Assembly: GCF_016745095.1 (NCBI RefSeq)
Contig: NZ_CP067087.1
Coordinates: 1,972,501-2,036,500, forward strand
Length of the DNA stretch: 64,000 nucleotides
Direction: 5' to 3'
Source: Croceicoccus sp. YJ47
Lineage (GTDB): Bacteria; Pseudomonadota; Alphaproteobacteria; Sphingomonadales; Sphingomonadaceae
Positions 36,120-45,654 of the stretch are shown one piece after another. A model generated the notes under the pieces. That model did not search any database. It was not told the DNA's origin and worked only from the letters and a program-made list of their open reading frames with translations. The stretch's first letter is position 1; each line of letters begins with the position of its first letter. The translations under genes and the position numbers were made by a program.

Positions 36120-36661
36120 TGCGGCTTGCCCGAAAGCGCGGCACCCGCCTGCACATCCTTGTGCCGGTGATCGGTCAGGCTGATCGTGTCCGCGACGACA
36201 TCGCCCGTGGCGGTCAACTTGCCGGCAATTTCGACATCGCCGTCGATTGCGACCCCGCCCTTCGCGACGATGCGGAACGCGGCACCGGCGGGAAGTTCGA
36301 AGGCGAGGATATGTGCTTGCGGATCGTAGGAGAGCTGTGCCCCGTCATCGAAGGCGATCAGTTCGCGCAGCGTGGCGCCGGCCAGCGGAAAGGCATTTTG
36401 CGCGATGGCGCCGAGTGCGATCCCTTGCGCGATATCGCCGCCGGGGCAGAGCAGTAGAACCTGCTCGCCGATGCTGGGTGGGGACCAGATCCGTGTCTTG
36501 CCCTGTCGCCCGGTAGAGAAGGGGATCGGCGCGGTGCGAATGTCGCCGATCGCCACTTCGACCAGCCCCGTCCCCACGTCCACGGCCGCAATCGTGCCGA
36601 CGCGCAGGAGCGCGGCGGTGTCGATCGGTTCTTCGTCGCTCGTAGAGAGGTAGGGGGCCAT
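36116..36661 (-). CDS. V: Baseplate spike protein V
   Basis: 181 residues from the ATG at 36661. The OB-fold core GTIAAVDVGTGLVEVAIGDI and SPPSIGEQVLLLCPGGDI is that of gpV, and the C-terminus ends in a beta-helix-like region with DHRHKDV (iron-binding HxH type tip in P2 V). No Shine-Dalgarno precedes this ATG, and an Ogr-type dyad is centred 58 bp upstream, so it may be translated from a leaderless or nearly leaderless message. The open frame extends to 36775 through the dyad and should be disregarded. Confidence 0.88.
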   Translation of the reverse strand: MAPYLSTSDEEPIDTAALLRVGTIAAVDVGTGLVEVAIGDIRTAPIPFSTGRQGKTRIWSPPSIGEQVLLLCPGGDIAQGIALGAIAQNAFPLAGATLRELIAFDDGAQLSYDPQAHILAFELPAGAAFRIVAKGGVAIDGDVEIAGKLTATGDVVADTISLTDHRHKDVQAGAALSGKPQ

Positions 36662-36705
36662 GACGCAGCACGTTGCCGGGACGGCCCGCGAAATGCGCGG
36701 GTCGC

Positions 36706-36732
36706 TTGTTGTATCGGCGGGATTTACAACAA
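36706..36732 (-). promoter_or_regulatory. Ogr-type dyad upstream of the V-to-D tail operon
   Basis: TTGTTGTA-N11-TACAACAA (27 bp, perfect 8-bp arms), centred 58 bp before the V start. The same dyad recurs at 46581 and 54783. It matches the dyad class bound by P2 Ogr in symmetry and position. Confidence 0.75.
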
Positions 36733-36740
36733 TTCGGGCG

Positions 36741-37007
36741 TCAGGCGCCGGCCTGGACCTCCGCCTTGGCTGCACGCCCCGCCGCAGTCAGGCGCCAGCC
36801 CACGATCGCGCCACCCGACGGCGTCGACAATGGCTCGTAGAAATCGGCAGGCAGATCGACAGGCTCACCCGATGGAGGCCGCGATACCGGCGTCACCGCA
36901 GTATCGACGGGCGCGCCGAACGGATAGGGTGAAGCCAGCGGTATGAAATCGCCGTCCAATGCCGCCAATCGTACGCGGCCTTCATCGCCCAATTGCGCTG
37001 TGCTCAT
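36741..37007 (-). CDS. Small protein ending the fibre operon
   Basis: 88 residues from the ATG at 37007 (ATGA overlap with the tailspike stop). It has a Pro-rich centre (VDTAVTPVSRPPSGEPVDLP) and the C-terminus GGAIVGWRLTAAGRAAKAEV. No family recognised; it is probably a fibre-associated or chaperone-like protein by position. It ends 9 bp before the Ogr-type dyad. Confidence 0.6.
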   Translation of the reverse strand: MSTAQLGDEGRVRLAALDGDFIPLASPYPFGAPVDTAVTPVSRPPSGEPVDLPADFYEPLSTPSGGAIVGWRLTAAGRAAKAEVQAGA

Positions 37008-39555
37008 TGTTCCTGTCCCTTCGTCGTTGCCCGGAACGTGAGGTTCGGGCCGGCGGCAGCAGCGGCGGAGATATTGCGCAGCCGGAAACGCACCGCGTCG
37101 TTCACGGCCTGCACCTGGATGATTTCGAACTCGGCCGGCAGGGCGGCGGCGAACACCTCGGCGCGCAGCCGCGCGTTTGCACCCGCGACCGGGATCGTGT
37201 GGACATCGGTGACTGCGCCGGCCGCGATCGTCTGCGCGCCGAGGTCGATTGCCACGCTGCCAGAAAGGGCGGGCGGCGCGGTGTCGACGATCCACCGCAT
37301 GCCCTGAATATCGCGGGCGACAAGCTTCAGCGACTGGCCGGGCGGGATGACGGCCCGAGCCGGGCTGTCGTCGTGCCGGACGTCGACGAGCATGGGATAG
37401 GCATCGGCCTCGAAATTATGGAGCGTGAGCTCCTGCCCTTCCTGCACCCCGGACGCATTGACGACAAATGCGACCGGCCCCGCGATCCTGATTTCCGGAT
37501 CGGCAGGCGCGCGCGAGCGCACGCTCATCGCATCGCCGATGATCGGGAAGAAGCTGTCGGATTGCAGGTTGACGGAGGGCAGCGAAATCGACGCCTGTGT
37601 CGAGCGGAACCGATTGCCGCGAAACAGCGGGTGATAATCGCGCACCGTGCTCGCCGGCGCCAGCGAGACACCGGCAAGCGATTCGCCGCCACCGTGCTCG
37701 ATGATGACGCGTTCGCCTATCGAGCCGCCATATTGCACGCAAGCCGCGAAATATTTGCCCGTTTCGATCGCATAGGCCGTGCGGTAGCAGTTCACGACGA
37801 AGCGCGCGTCATGGATCCCCTTATGCCCGGTGCCGAGTTCGTCGTCGTCATTGCCGAGCAGGGTCAGCGGGATGTTGTCGCTGCTGCGATCGGCCCAGGC
37901 ATTGAGCGTGACGTCGATTGTTTGGGCATCGGCCGGCGCGACGCGCTGGCCATCGATGACCGAGATCGCCGTCGTGTCCACGGTCACCGCGCTGTCGATC
38001 GCGTCGATCTGTCCGCGGACATAGGATTGAACAGCAATGCGGCTGTCGATGAGCTTGATGTCGACGTCCATCATCGGCGGCTCTTCGCCGGGCCGGTAGG
38101 ATGCGGGCCAAAAATTCTTGTTCTGGGTATCGAAATTGAAGCCGCCGCCCTGCAGGTGGCCGCCCTTCGTGTTCCGGATCGTGCACCGCACGCGCGAGCC
38201 TTCGCCGCCTTTCCCTTCGATCGAGAAATAGGCGTTCTCGAGGACGACATTGCCGTCGACGACGAGCCTTTGCACATCGTTCGGATTGATGCATTGCCCG
38301 TTCGTCTCGGCGATGCGGATGTTGCCGATGAACGTTCCGGTGCTGCCCGAAGCGAGATAGACGCATTCACCGCGCCAACCCACGATGCTGGACGTGCCGG
38401 TCATCCGGACCTCGCCCTTGTTGAAGCCGTCGGGCTGCATCTGGATGCACTTGTGGCTCTGATTGTCCCAGCCATCGCCGGTGACAGGATCGGCGGGCCA
38501 GAACCCCTGGCCGGTGTAGTTCGTGCCGCCCATCAGATGCATGTCGTGCAGGTGAAGCGACGCGTATTCCGACGGATCCTCGGGCTCCTCAAGCTTGCGG
38601 ACGAGTTGATGGGCCACGCCGCGCCATATCTTGCCGTTCACGACCTGCCAATCGGTCCGCGGGTCGCCTCCGTTATGGGTGCGATAATCGATCGTCGTGC
38701 CGCCGCACAGCGAAACGATTGAAATGGGACGGGTATGGACGAGATGGATGCCGTCCTCTGCGAACTGATCGGCGGGGTCAGAAATGCGATAAGGCGCCCA
38801 AGATTGGTAATACGGATGCGTCATGCCCATCTGCCCGATACCCGCCGCGTTGGCATAACGGACCAACGCTTTCATGGCAGGTTGGCTATTGCCGGCGGCG
38901 AGGCCGCGGGCAATGCCGCCGATCGCGCCGAACTGTTCCGGCCGGATCATCCCGTTTTCCCCGTCGAGGCGGAATATGCGGCCATTCGCGGTGCGGAACA
39001 CGGCGCGCGGGTGGGCGGCCAGCAGCGCGTCGGTGCACAGATTGTCGCAAACATAGGCGCCGGCGCCGCGCCGACGCTGTCATAGCCTGTCGAGATGATC
39101 CGATCGGTGCCAACCGGAACGTCGAGCAGGGGAATTTCGGTGGCGACGCCGGTGGCGAATGGCTTGCCGACGAGCGCGGCGAGGAAGTCTTCTTCGCTGC
39201 CGGCGTTGCCCTGGTCGAGCCACGCCTGATAGGCCGAGCGACCATCGCCGCCGGCGATCGAGGTTCCGGCCGACCAGATCCCCTCGACCTTCGGCCCGTA
39301 GATGGTCTGCGCCACGCGGTCGAAATAATAATCGCCGTCGCGGCCGAGCTCGACAGGCGGCGCGCCGGTACCCGATCGCCAGCCCGAGCCATCTTCGCCG
39401 TCGCGCGGAGTCGGCACGTCGGCAAGCAACCACTGGCGCAGCGTTCCGATCGGGAGGCGGCGAAGATCCGTGGCGCCGGTGCCGATCGGCAGGCTGTCGA
39501 GCTCGGCAATGTCGGTCAGCTCTTCCAGCTGCTGGACAAGTTTGGTGTCGGCCAT
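37004..39555 (-). pseudogene. Tailspike with beta-helix domain, frameshifted
   Basis: Two frames make one protein of about 850 residues. The first frame (from the ATG at 39555; 202 residues) starts MADTKLVQQLEELTDIAELD and runs to IISTGYDSVGA. Translation then goes out of frame near 39070-39085 in a GC-only run (GGCGCGGCGCCGGCGCC). The second frame resumes with GAYVCDNLCTDALLAAHPRA then VFRTANGRIF and runs to 37004. One base is missing or two are extra. The second part has the phage tailspike head-binding look (RLDGENGMIRPEQFGAIGGI) and a right-handed beta-helix composition with DVDIKLIDSR repeats. A surface-glycan binding or cleaving role is inferred. Either the phage has lost its spike or this is a sequencing error in the GC run. 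Confidence 0.75.
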
Positions 39556-39559
39556 GTCT

Positions 39560-39793
39560 TCAGTCTTTCCGCGAATAGGTGGGTTCGTCGTCGCTTTCGA
39601 AGCTTCGCCGGCAATGGTCCGGCTCCCAGAAGAACAGCGTGTCGATCATGGCGACGGCGACAGCGCCCCAGCGGCGGCCGGCTTGTCGTGCTTCCCAGCT
39701 TCGCGCCGAAAAGGTCTGGTCGCGATTGCCGAACCAGATCGCGTTCCACAATTGCGACCACGCGCCGCAGATCGCCACGATCCAGCGCGTCAT
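39560..39793 (-). CDS. Conserved small phage protein, unknown
   Basis: 77 residues from the ATG at 39793 (ATGA overlap with the upstream gene). It has an N-terminal hydrophobic Trp-rich segment (RWIVAICGAWSQLWNAIWFG) and the end FFWEPDHCRRSFESD, a motif known from many phage hypothetical proteins that sit beside tail genes. Function unknown. Confidence 0.65.
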   Translation of the reverse strand: MTRWIVAICGAWSQLWNAIWFGNRDQTFSARSWEARQAGRRWGAVAVAMIDTLFFWEPDHCRRSFESDDEPTYSRKD

Positions 39794-40410
39794 GCCCAGG
39801 CCTCCGGATCGGCGGGATCGATCGGCGCGTCGGCCGCGAGCAGTTCGAAATAGCGATGCCAGATGGGCTGACGGATCGCGGCGGCCGCTTTCAGAACGTC
39901 GAGCCATTCCGGGCCGGTCACCGCAACGGGGCCGGTGTCCGTGACGATGGCGATGGCGGTGGTGTCGTCGTTGGTGCCGGCAAGCGCCTGCGCATAGGGG
40001 GTGACATCGAGGCTCCACGCCCGCATGTCCGCCTCGCTCGTGCCGATGCGATGCACGCCGCGCACGTCACCGAAATCGTAGTCGAACCCCAGCGCCAGCC
40101 TGCGTTCCCGCTCCGCGATCAGCGCGGCTTCGAAATCGGCGCGGGCCTGTTCGGCAAAGCGCGCGCGTTCGTCCTCGCTGAAGGCGCGCACCGTCCAGGC
40201 CTGCTGCCATCGGCCATCGACGAACTCGGGCATGTCGGCTTCCTCGACGACGTCGCCGGCCGGCATCGGGGAGGGATGCACGATGGCATAGCCGCGCTTT
40301 GCCAGCATGGCCGCGGACGGTTCGCGCGGGAAGCTGTCCGATGGGAATTCGGCGCGAAGATCGGCGAGCGTGCAGGGGAAGCGGCGGTCGCGGGTGCGAA
40401 TGAGCTGCAT
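39790..40410 (-). CDS. DUF4376-type tail fibre assembly protein
   Basis: 206 residues from the ATG at 40410 (TGATG overlap with the Gly-rich gene; a TTG one codon upstream is possible). The C-terminal half resembles DUF4376 of fibre-assembly proteins, with FGDVRGVHRIGTSEADMRAW, then VTPYAQALA and KAAAAIRQPIWHRYFEL. It probably helps fold the fibre encoded next to it. Confidence 0.7.
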   Translation of the reverse strand: MQLIRTRDRRFPCTLADLRAEFPSDSFPREPSAAMLAKRGYAIVHPSPMPAGDVVEEADMPEFVDGRWQQAWTVRAFSEDERARFAEQARADFEAALIAERERRLALGFDYDFGDVRGVHRIGTSEADMRAWSLDVTPYAQALAGTNDDTTAIAIVTDTGPVAVTGPEWLDVLKAAAAIRQPIWHRYFELLAADAPIDPADPEAWA

Positions 40411-41195
40411 CAATAAATCTCCACGGTGTCGCTGGATGCCTGGTCGACTTGGGTCGAGGGAAAGGCGCGCTTCGGCCCCCAGATGATGCGAACCGCGCCG
40501 CGCCCGGCCTTTGCGCCGACGGTGTAGGATCCGCCGCCGCCATAATCGCCGCCGGCCAGGGTGGTGCCCGGCGCGCCACCCGAGCCGCCCTTGCCGCCCT
40601 GGCTGTTGAACGTGCCGGCGGCACCGCTGGCGGCCTGGCCGTAAAGCCCGACACCGCCGCCGCCGTGATAGACGTCGGACCCGCTGGATACATAGGCGCC
40701 GCCGCCGCCGCCGCCTTCGCCCGGCAGGGGCGCGATGTTCGAGGCGCCGCCATTGCCCCCCTTGCCGCTATAGCCGCCAGCCCCGCCGCCGCCGTATGAG
40801 CCCGCGCCGCCGTTGCCGCCGCCATCATGCACGGTCGGCGTGCCGTATTGATCGCCCTCGCCGCCGCCGGAGGCATGGGCGAGATACTGGCCGGCGCGAG
40901 CGATATAGCTGGCTGTCGACGCGCGGGTCGCGGCGTCGAAGGTGACATGCCGCTTGCCGACCCGGATGGTCAGCGTTTCCCCCGGCGTGACCGGGATCCG
41001 GTTCTTCCAGGCAAGGCCGCCGCCGGCGCCGGCGAGGGAGGTCTGGCTCGTCCTCACGCCGCCGGCCCCGATGCAGAGCGCACAGATTTCTCGCACGCCT
41101 CGCGGAACGGTCCACTGCACGGCCACGCCATCCTCGGCGAGGAAGACCGCTTCGCCGGCGGGCGGCGCGGCGCTTGCGAGCATCATCTCGATCAT
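40410..41195 (-). CDS. Glycine-rich tail fibre tip protein
   Basis: 261 residues from the ATG at 41195. A beta-rich N-terminal part (VAVQWTVPRGVREICALCIG then AGG) leads into a long Gly-rich region with many GGGG runs (about residues 115-240), ending in RGAVRIIWGP. This is the pattern of Gly-rich fibre tips (polyglycine-helix sandwiches) that bind receptors. The ATGA overlap with the preceding gene fixes the start. The receptor is unknown. Confidence 0.75.
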   Translation of the reverse strand: MIEMMLASAAPPAGEAVFLAEDGVAVQWTVPRGVREICALCIGAGGVRTSQTSLAGAGGGLAWKNRIPVTPGETLTIRVGKRHVTFDAATRASTASYIARAGQYLAHASGGGEGDQYGTPTVHDGGGNGGAGSYGGGGAGGYSGKGGNGGASNIAPLPGEGGGGGGAYVSSGSDVYHGGGGVGLYGQAASGAAGTFNSQGGKGGSGGAPGTTLAGGDYGGGGSYTVGAKAGRGAVRIIWGPKRAFPSTQVDQASSDTVEIY

Positions 41196-41911
41196 GCCTT
41201 CGGCCCTGTGGTGCCCAGCCATTTGGCGCCGGTCCAGAACAGCACGATGCACATATCGGTCCCTTCGAGCAGCGGGGCGGTGCCGTTCGACCAGGTCACC
41301 GCGGCGGGCCAGCTGATCATGCGGGAGGCGAGGCTCGCGCCCGACAGGTGGACAACGGCGGTGAGCGCGCGATCGGCGGCCGGCGGATTGGCGAAAGTGA
41401 TGGTGATGTCGGTGGCGACATTGATGCGGAACACCTGCGCCTTCGCAAAATCGAGCGCGCTGGTCGCGGGGGCGGAAAGGAGAGAAACCGAACCGAGATG
41501 GGCGCGAAGATCCGCGGCCACGTTCGACAGATCGGCGTTTGCGAAATCCGACGTCGCGGCAAGCGCCGCACTGCCAAGGCCGAGATTGTCGCGCGCCGCC
41601 GCCACGTCGCTGAGGTCGGCCAGATTGGCGTCCTTCACCAGCAGTGGATCGAAGGCGCCTTCCTCGCGCAGCCGATCCTCGAGCGCACGCACCTCGGCCT
41701 CGACCGCCAGCACCTGTGCAAAGATCGGCTGCAGCGCATCGGTCAGCCGTTCGAAGCCGATCGTGCGCAATTCGTTGATGACGGCCGCCAGATCAGGCTG
41801 CAGCGCCTCGAGCGCGCGAAGCCGGGCGAGGAGATAACCCATCGCCCGGTTCATGCGCGCCGGCGTCGCCGCCCGGTCGGCCGCGAAGTCGATCTCAGGC
41901 GGGAGTGACAT
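41192..41911 (-). CDS. Tail fibre-like protein
   Basis: 239 residues. A helical coiled-coil N-terminus (ARLRALEALQPDLAAVINEL, AVEAEVRALEDRLREE) is followed by the fibre phrase ANLADLSDVAAARDNLGLGS, a standard repeat in phage tail fibres, and a beta-rich end. Probably a trimeric shaft segment. The reading frame overlaps the 56-residue gene by 17 bp. Confidence 0.75.
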   Translation of the reverse strand: MSLPPEIDFAADRAATPARMNRAMGYLLARLRALEALQPDLAAVINELRTIGFERLTDALQPIFAQVLAVEAEVRALEDRLREEGAFDPLLVKDANLADLSDVAAARDNLGLGSAALAATSDFANADLSNVAADLRAHLGSVSLLSAPATSALDFAKAQVFRINVATDITITFANPPAADRALTAVVHLSGASLASRMISWPAAVTWSNGTAPLLEGTDMCIVLFWTGAKWLGTTGPKA

Positions 41912-42065
41912 CGGCGACGGCCTCGTCCGCGATCATGGCATCGAGCAGTTCCTGGTCGACCCGGATCGACAGGCCCGGCTTATAGGTGAAGCCGCGTCGT
42001 TCGAAGGGTTTCGCCAGGGCGACCTTGTAAAAGCCTGACGTCGATTTCTGATAAGTGGTGGCCAT
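41895..42065 (-). CDS. 56-residue fibre-operon protein
   Basis: A short gene with a clear Shine-Dalgarno (AAGGAGA upstream of the ATG at 42065). The product is MATTYQKSTSGFYKVALAKP at its start and contains RRGFTYKPGLSIRVDQELLD. It resembles no named family; by position it could be a fibre accessory or chaperone. Confidence 0.65.
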   Translation of the reverse strand: MATTYQKSTSGFYKVALAKPFERRGFTYKPGLSIRVDQELLDAMIADEAVADVTPA

Positions 42066-42077
42066 CGGCCGGTCTCC

Positions 42078-44321
42078 TTAAAGCGCGTAATCCTTGCGGG
42101 TGGCGATGTGGAACAGGTCGAGCGGATTGGCGGCCGTGCCGGTCAGGCGGATGCGGTAGGACGCGACAGCCGTGCCGAGGTCGAAGATCCACGTCCGCTC
42201 GATCGCGCCGTCCTCGGCGATGCGATCGACGAAGGAATTGGCGGTGCGCGTGGTGCCGTAACCGGCGCCGGTCAGCAGGGTGCAGCCCGCGTCGTGTTCG
42301 GCCTCGTCGAAATATTCGAGGCGGGCGATGACGCGGATCGTCGACGATCCCGCGCCGGGAAGGACGCGCGGCTCCGACACGTGGACGAGGCTGGTCTTCG
42401 ACGCCGCGACCTTCACCTGCGAGCCGGTCAGGGTGAGGGCGGGCATGACATCGGGCGTGCCGTTCATCACGACGCGCAGCGGCAGGAGCGGCGAGGTCAC
42501 GCCGCCGGGCGTCAGATCGAGCGAAGGATCCAGCGGATGCCAGGCATTGGCGATCTGCACCTCGTAGGTCAGCTGACAAGCGCCGGGCACGATGCTTTCG
42601 GCGAGGATGTCGATGTCGGAGATCCCGCCGGCCAGCTGCAGCGGTTGCAGATCGATGACGGCCCGTGATGCGCCGAAGTCGGCGGCATGCAGCGAGAACA
42701 TGACATCGCGCGAGGTGTCGCCCTGCTGAAACACGCCGTCGATGACGTAGAAGAACGTGCCTTGCGGATATTCGCTGCCTTGCACGGTCGCCAGCCAGTG
42801 GTCGGCCGAGGTGATGATGACCATCGCATAGCTGCTGCCGCCCGAAAGGAAGACGGGCTGCACCGGGATGACGGTCTCGCCGCCGGCAACGAGATCCTCG
42901 CGCTCGATCGTGGTCTTGGAAATGACCTTGTCGAGCAGGGGCAGGCCGCGGTCGGTCTCGCAAATCGCAAGCGTGACGGATCCTGCGGCGGCGAGGCGCG
43001 TGAAGGTAAGGCCGACCGCGTCGAGCCACATGTCGTTCGCCTGCAACCAGGTCTCCGCGACCTGCGCGCCTTGCGCGACATGCGGAACCTTCACCGTTTC
43101 CCAGTAGGGTTCGGACACGTAATCGCCCCAGAACTGCGCGATGCGGGCGGTTTCGACGCCGTTCTTCAGGTCGTAGGCGTTGTAGACGACGAAGCTCTCG
43201 CCGTCCTTTTCGAACACCGCGGCGCCGTTGTATTTGCCCGACTGCCACCAGACCGAGCTGGTGCTGACCGTGCGCTTCGGCCCGGTGCGCAGGCGCGTGC
43301 GCGTCGATTTCTTCTGCACCAGGTCATAGCTGCCGTAGGAATAGGTCGAGATCTGCACCTCGCCCGATCGCTTCGTCAGGGCAAAGCGCTTCGCCCGCTT
43401 GTAAGCCGGGAAGAGCGTGCCGCCGACGAGCCGGGCGCGGGGATTGAGCGCGTCGAAGATCTGCAGCTCGCCCGTTGCGCTGTTGGCATTGGGGAAGCGC
43501 ACGCCATCCTCGACGATCGCGTCGTGGCCGGTAAAGGCGGTGTCGGTGGCATTGTCATCGAGGAAGAAGTCGGCGGCAGAATCGACGGCCGCAACGGGAA
43601 TGCCGACTTCCTCCTCCAGCGTAGCGAGGCGCAGCAGAGAGCGGCCATAGGAATCGGCGCCGACGAGCCCGCGCTGCCCTTTTGCCAGGGCGGAAATATC
43701 CGAGGCGAGCGAGCCGATCTGCGGTTCGGCGCGGGCGCGGAAATCCTCGATTTTCGCGGTGCGATCGCCCAGCGACTGCACGCTGTCGAGCGCGTTGGCG
43801 GCATTCATCGTGACGCTTTCGACGCCTGCCGGTGTCAGTACGATTTCGCCGATCACGGTGACGTCGGCGCCGACGATCGGCGCGACCGGGTCCGCGTTCT
43901 CTTCGCCGGCGACCGTGTTGATATTGGCGATACGCGCGCGTTCCATTGCGACGACGCGCGGTTCGGATGCGCCGGTTTCCTCGTTGATCAGGAACTCGCG
44001 CGGGCGCTGGTCGGTCTCGACCTCCTGCCCCCACGCCACGAGGCTGACGATCTTGCGCGTGGCGAGCGGCAGCGAGGTAGCGAAGTCCTTCTCGAACGCG
44101 GCGGCGCGGTCGAACACCTTGCCGCCGGAATAGAGCCGACCAGGCTGCACGGTGACGCTGGTGACGCCGGTGGCGGCGGCCTTGAACCCTGCATATTTGC
44201 GCTCGGGCGTGAGGCCGTCGGCGACGAGGTGGTCGAACGAGGTCTGCGCAAAGTCCTGCAGATTGTTGAAGTCGGCGGGATCGTTGTCCATCCCGTCCTG
44301 GAAGATCGTGCGGCGTTCCAT
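42078..44321 (-). CDS. Large tail/baseplate fibre protein (DUF4815-like)
   Basis: 747 residues. It opens with MERRTIFQDGMDNDPADFNN and TSVTVQPGRLYSGGKVFDRA, the start typical of DUF4815-type phage tail proteins, and has long beta-rich regions with repeated sheet-like strands. The centre includes NGAAVFEKDGESFVVYNAYD and a large C-terminal region of sandwich type. Most likely a fibre stem or baseplate-attached fibre. It directly follows the I gene (1 bp gap) and precedes the small fibre genes. Confidence 0.75.
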   Translation of the reverse strand: MERRTIFQDGMDNDPADFNNLQDFAQTSFDHLVADGLTPERKYAGFKAAATGVTSVTVQPGRLYSGGKVFDRAAAFEKDFATSLPLATRKIVSLVAWGQEVETDQRPREFLINEETGASEPRVVAMERARIANINTVAGEENADPVAPIVGADVTVIGEIVLTPAGVESVTMNAANALDSVQSLGDRTAKIEDFRARAEPQIGSLASDISALAKGQRGLVGADSYGRSLLRLATLEEEVGIPVAAVDSAADFFLDDNATDTAFTGHDAIVEDGVRFPNANSATGELQIFDALNPRARLVGGTLFPAYKRAKRFALTKRSGEVQISTYSYGSYDLVQKKSTRTRLRTGPKRTVSTSSVWWQSGKYNGAAVFEKDGESFVVYNAYDLKNGVETARIAQFWGDYVSEPYWETVKVPHVAQGAQVAETWLQANDMWLDAVGLTFTRLAAAGSVTLAICETDRGLPLLDKVISKTTIEREDLVAGGETVIPVQPVFLSGGSSYAMVIITSADHWLATVQGSEYPQGTFFYVIDGVFQQGDTSRDVMFSLHAADFGASRAVIDLQPLQLAGGISDIDILAESIVPGACQLTYEVQIANAWHPLDPSLDLTPGGVTSPLLPLRVVMNGTPDVMPALTLTGSQVKVAASKTSLVHVSEPRVLPGAGSSTIRVIARLEYFDEAEHDAGCTLLTGAGYGTTRTANSFVDRIAEDGAIERTWIFDLGTAVASYRIRLTGTAANPLDLFHIATRKDYAL

Positions 44322-44322
44322 T

Positions 44323-45654
44323 TTAGACCTTTCTGAGCTGGCCGAAGGTGAAGTCGCCGAATTGCAAGTCGCTGGCGAAAGCGGCGCGGCGATGGTTGGT
44401 GGTGTCGAGGCGGATCGTATCCCGGAGCGCCTTGGAGACGCCGACCGCCTCGATCGCCTTGGCGAGCGCGGTCATGTCGGCCGCCTTGCGAAAGCCGGCG
44501 CGATGCCAGCGGCCCGATCGGCGGCGCGGGCGGCGCATGGGCACGGCGAGCTTCAGCTCGGACGAATAGGGATCGATGCCGAACCGGTCGTGTCCGTGCC
44601 AGGACAGGGCGCGGCGCCGCGCGCCCATGCGCTCGGGCACGTGGAGGGCGATGCGGTCATAGAGAAACAAGGGTGCTGCGCTGCGCATGAGGAAGCCGCC
44701 GCGTCCGTGATGCTGACGCCCGAAGAAGGCGCGCGGGGCGGGTGCGATGCGGGGCTGCGCGATGCGTTGCGGTCGCACGTCGACCGGCTGCATCCCGCGC
44801 GTGGCGGCGAGCGCCTGCGCATTATCGTCCGCGCGAATGGTGACGATCCCCAGTTCGGCGCGGCTGCGCGTCAGGAAGCCGGTGCCGAAGCCGCGGCCGT
44901 GCCAGCTGCGCCGTGAGCCGGAATTTGCGAGAAAGACGCGGGTGACCGTGCCGCCCTCGATATGCGCAAAGGCGACGTCCTGTTCCTCGCCGCGATCGTG
45001 GAAGGTGGCGCGCCGGCCGTAGAGCATCGGCCCGCGCGAGCGGCGATGGAATGCGACGGGCGTCGCCGGGGCATCGATCGAGCGCGCCTCGCCCGAAAGG
45101 CCGCCCAGGGCGATGCCGTCGCCAGTGCCGATCGCGAGAGTGACCTCGGCAAAGCTGCCGCCGCCGTGGAATTGCCGCCGCGCACCCGGCCCGGTGTAGA
45201 AACCATGGGCGCGCGGAGCGATGGCGCGATGGGCGAACGGGTAAAGCCGGATCTGCGGCAGATCGTCACGCCAGGCTGCGCGCTGCGCGTCGGTCATGGC
45301 GCCGCGCATGAACCCGCGAGCCGGCGGGCGGATTGCGCGCACCAGCTTCACGTCGACGAGGTCGAGATGGGCGCGGATGCCGGCGAGCGTCGTCTTGCCC
45401 CGGTGCAGGGCGAGCGCATTGCGGCAGACATTGCGCTTCTTCGTCTCGGGCCAGTCATCGTCCCACAGGTCGATCGAATAATGCCAGGCGAGAAAGCCGA
45501 GATAATCCGCCGGGCAGCGATCCGGGTCCATGACGTCGCGGACGAGATGGACGGGCAGCGAGGCGCGCGCGGCGGTCGCATCCTCGAATGCGCGTTCGAA
45601 GGCCGTTGCGTTTGGCGGGAGCAGCGGGCCGCGTATCTGGGCGGTGCCGATCAT
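44323..45654 (-). CDS. I: Tail protein I with long C-terminal extension
   Basis: 443 residues, more than twice the usual length of P2 gpI. Residues 1 to about 115 are gpI: PPNATAFERAFEDATAARAS, DVMDPDRCPADYLGFLAWHY and KRNVCRNALALHRGKTTLAG. The remaining ~300 residues, rich in Arg/His/Gly (RAHGFYTGPGARRQFHGGGS), are a fused extension not seen in P2 and look like a beta-rich fibre-attachment domain. Its start overlaps J by 4 bp. Confidence 0.85.
   Translation of the reverse strand: MIGTAQIRGPLLPPNATAFERAFEDATAARASLPVHLVRDVMDPDRCPADYLGFLAWHYSIDLWDDDWPETKKRNVCRNALALHRGKTTLAGIRAHLDLVDVKLVRAIRPPARGFMRGAMTDAQRAAWRDDLPQIRLYPFAHRAIAPRAHGFYTGPGARRQFHGGGSFAEVTLAIGTGDGIALGGLSGEARSIDAPATPVAFHRRSRGPMLYGRRATFHDRGEEQDVAFAHIEGGTVTRVFLANSGSRRSWHGRGFGTGFLTRSRAELGIVTIRADDNAQALAATRGMQPVDVRPQRIAQPRIAPAPRAFFGRQHHGRGGFLMRSAAPLFLYDRIALHVPERMGARRRALSWHGHDRFGIDPYSSELKLAVPMRRPRRRSGRWHRAGFRKAADMTALAKAIEAVGVSKALRDTIRLDTTNHRRAAFASDLQFGDFTFGQLRKV

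Noticed and set aside
40590-40850. Tandem repeat or CRISPR-like repeat in the Gly-rich gene
   Set aside because: Repeated GGC/GGT codons reflect the polyglycine fibre tip; there are no spacers or unit length.
42687-44336. 549-residue plus-strand open frame
   Set aside because: Antisense to the large fibre gene; repeats such as ARG/ALR arise from GC-rich third positions.
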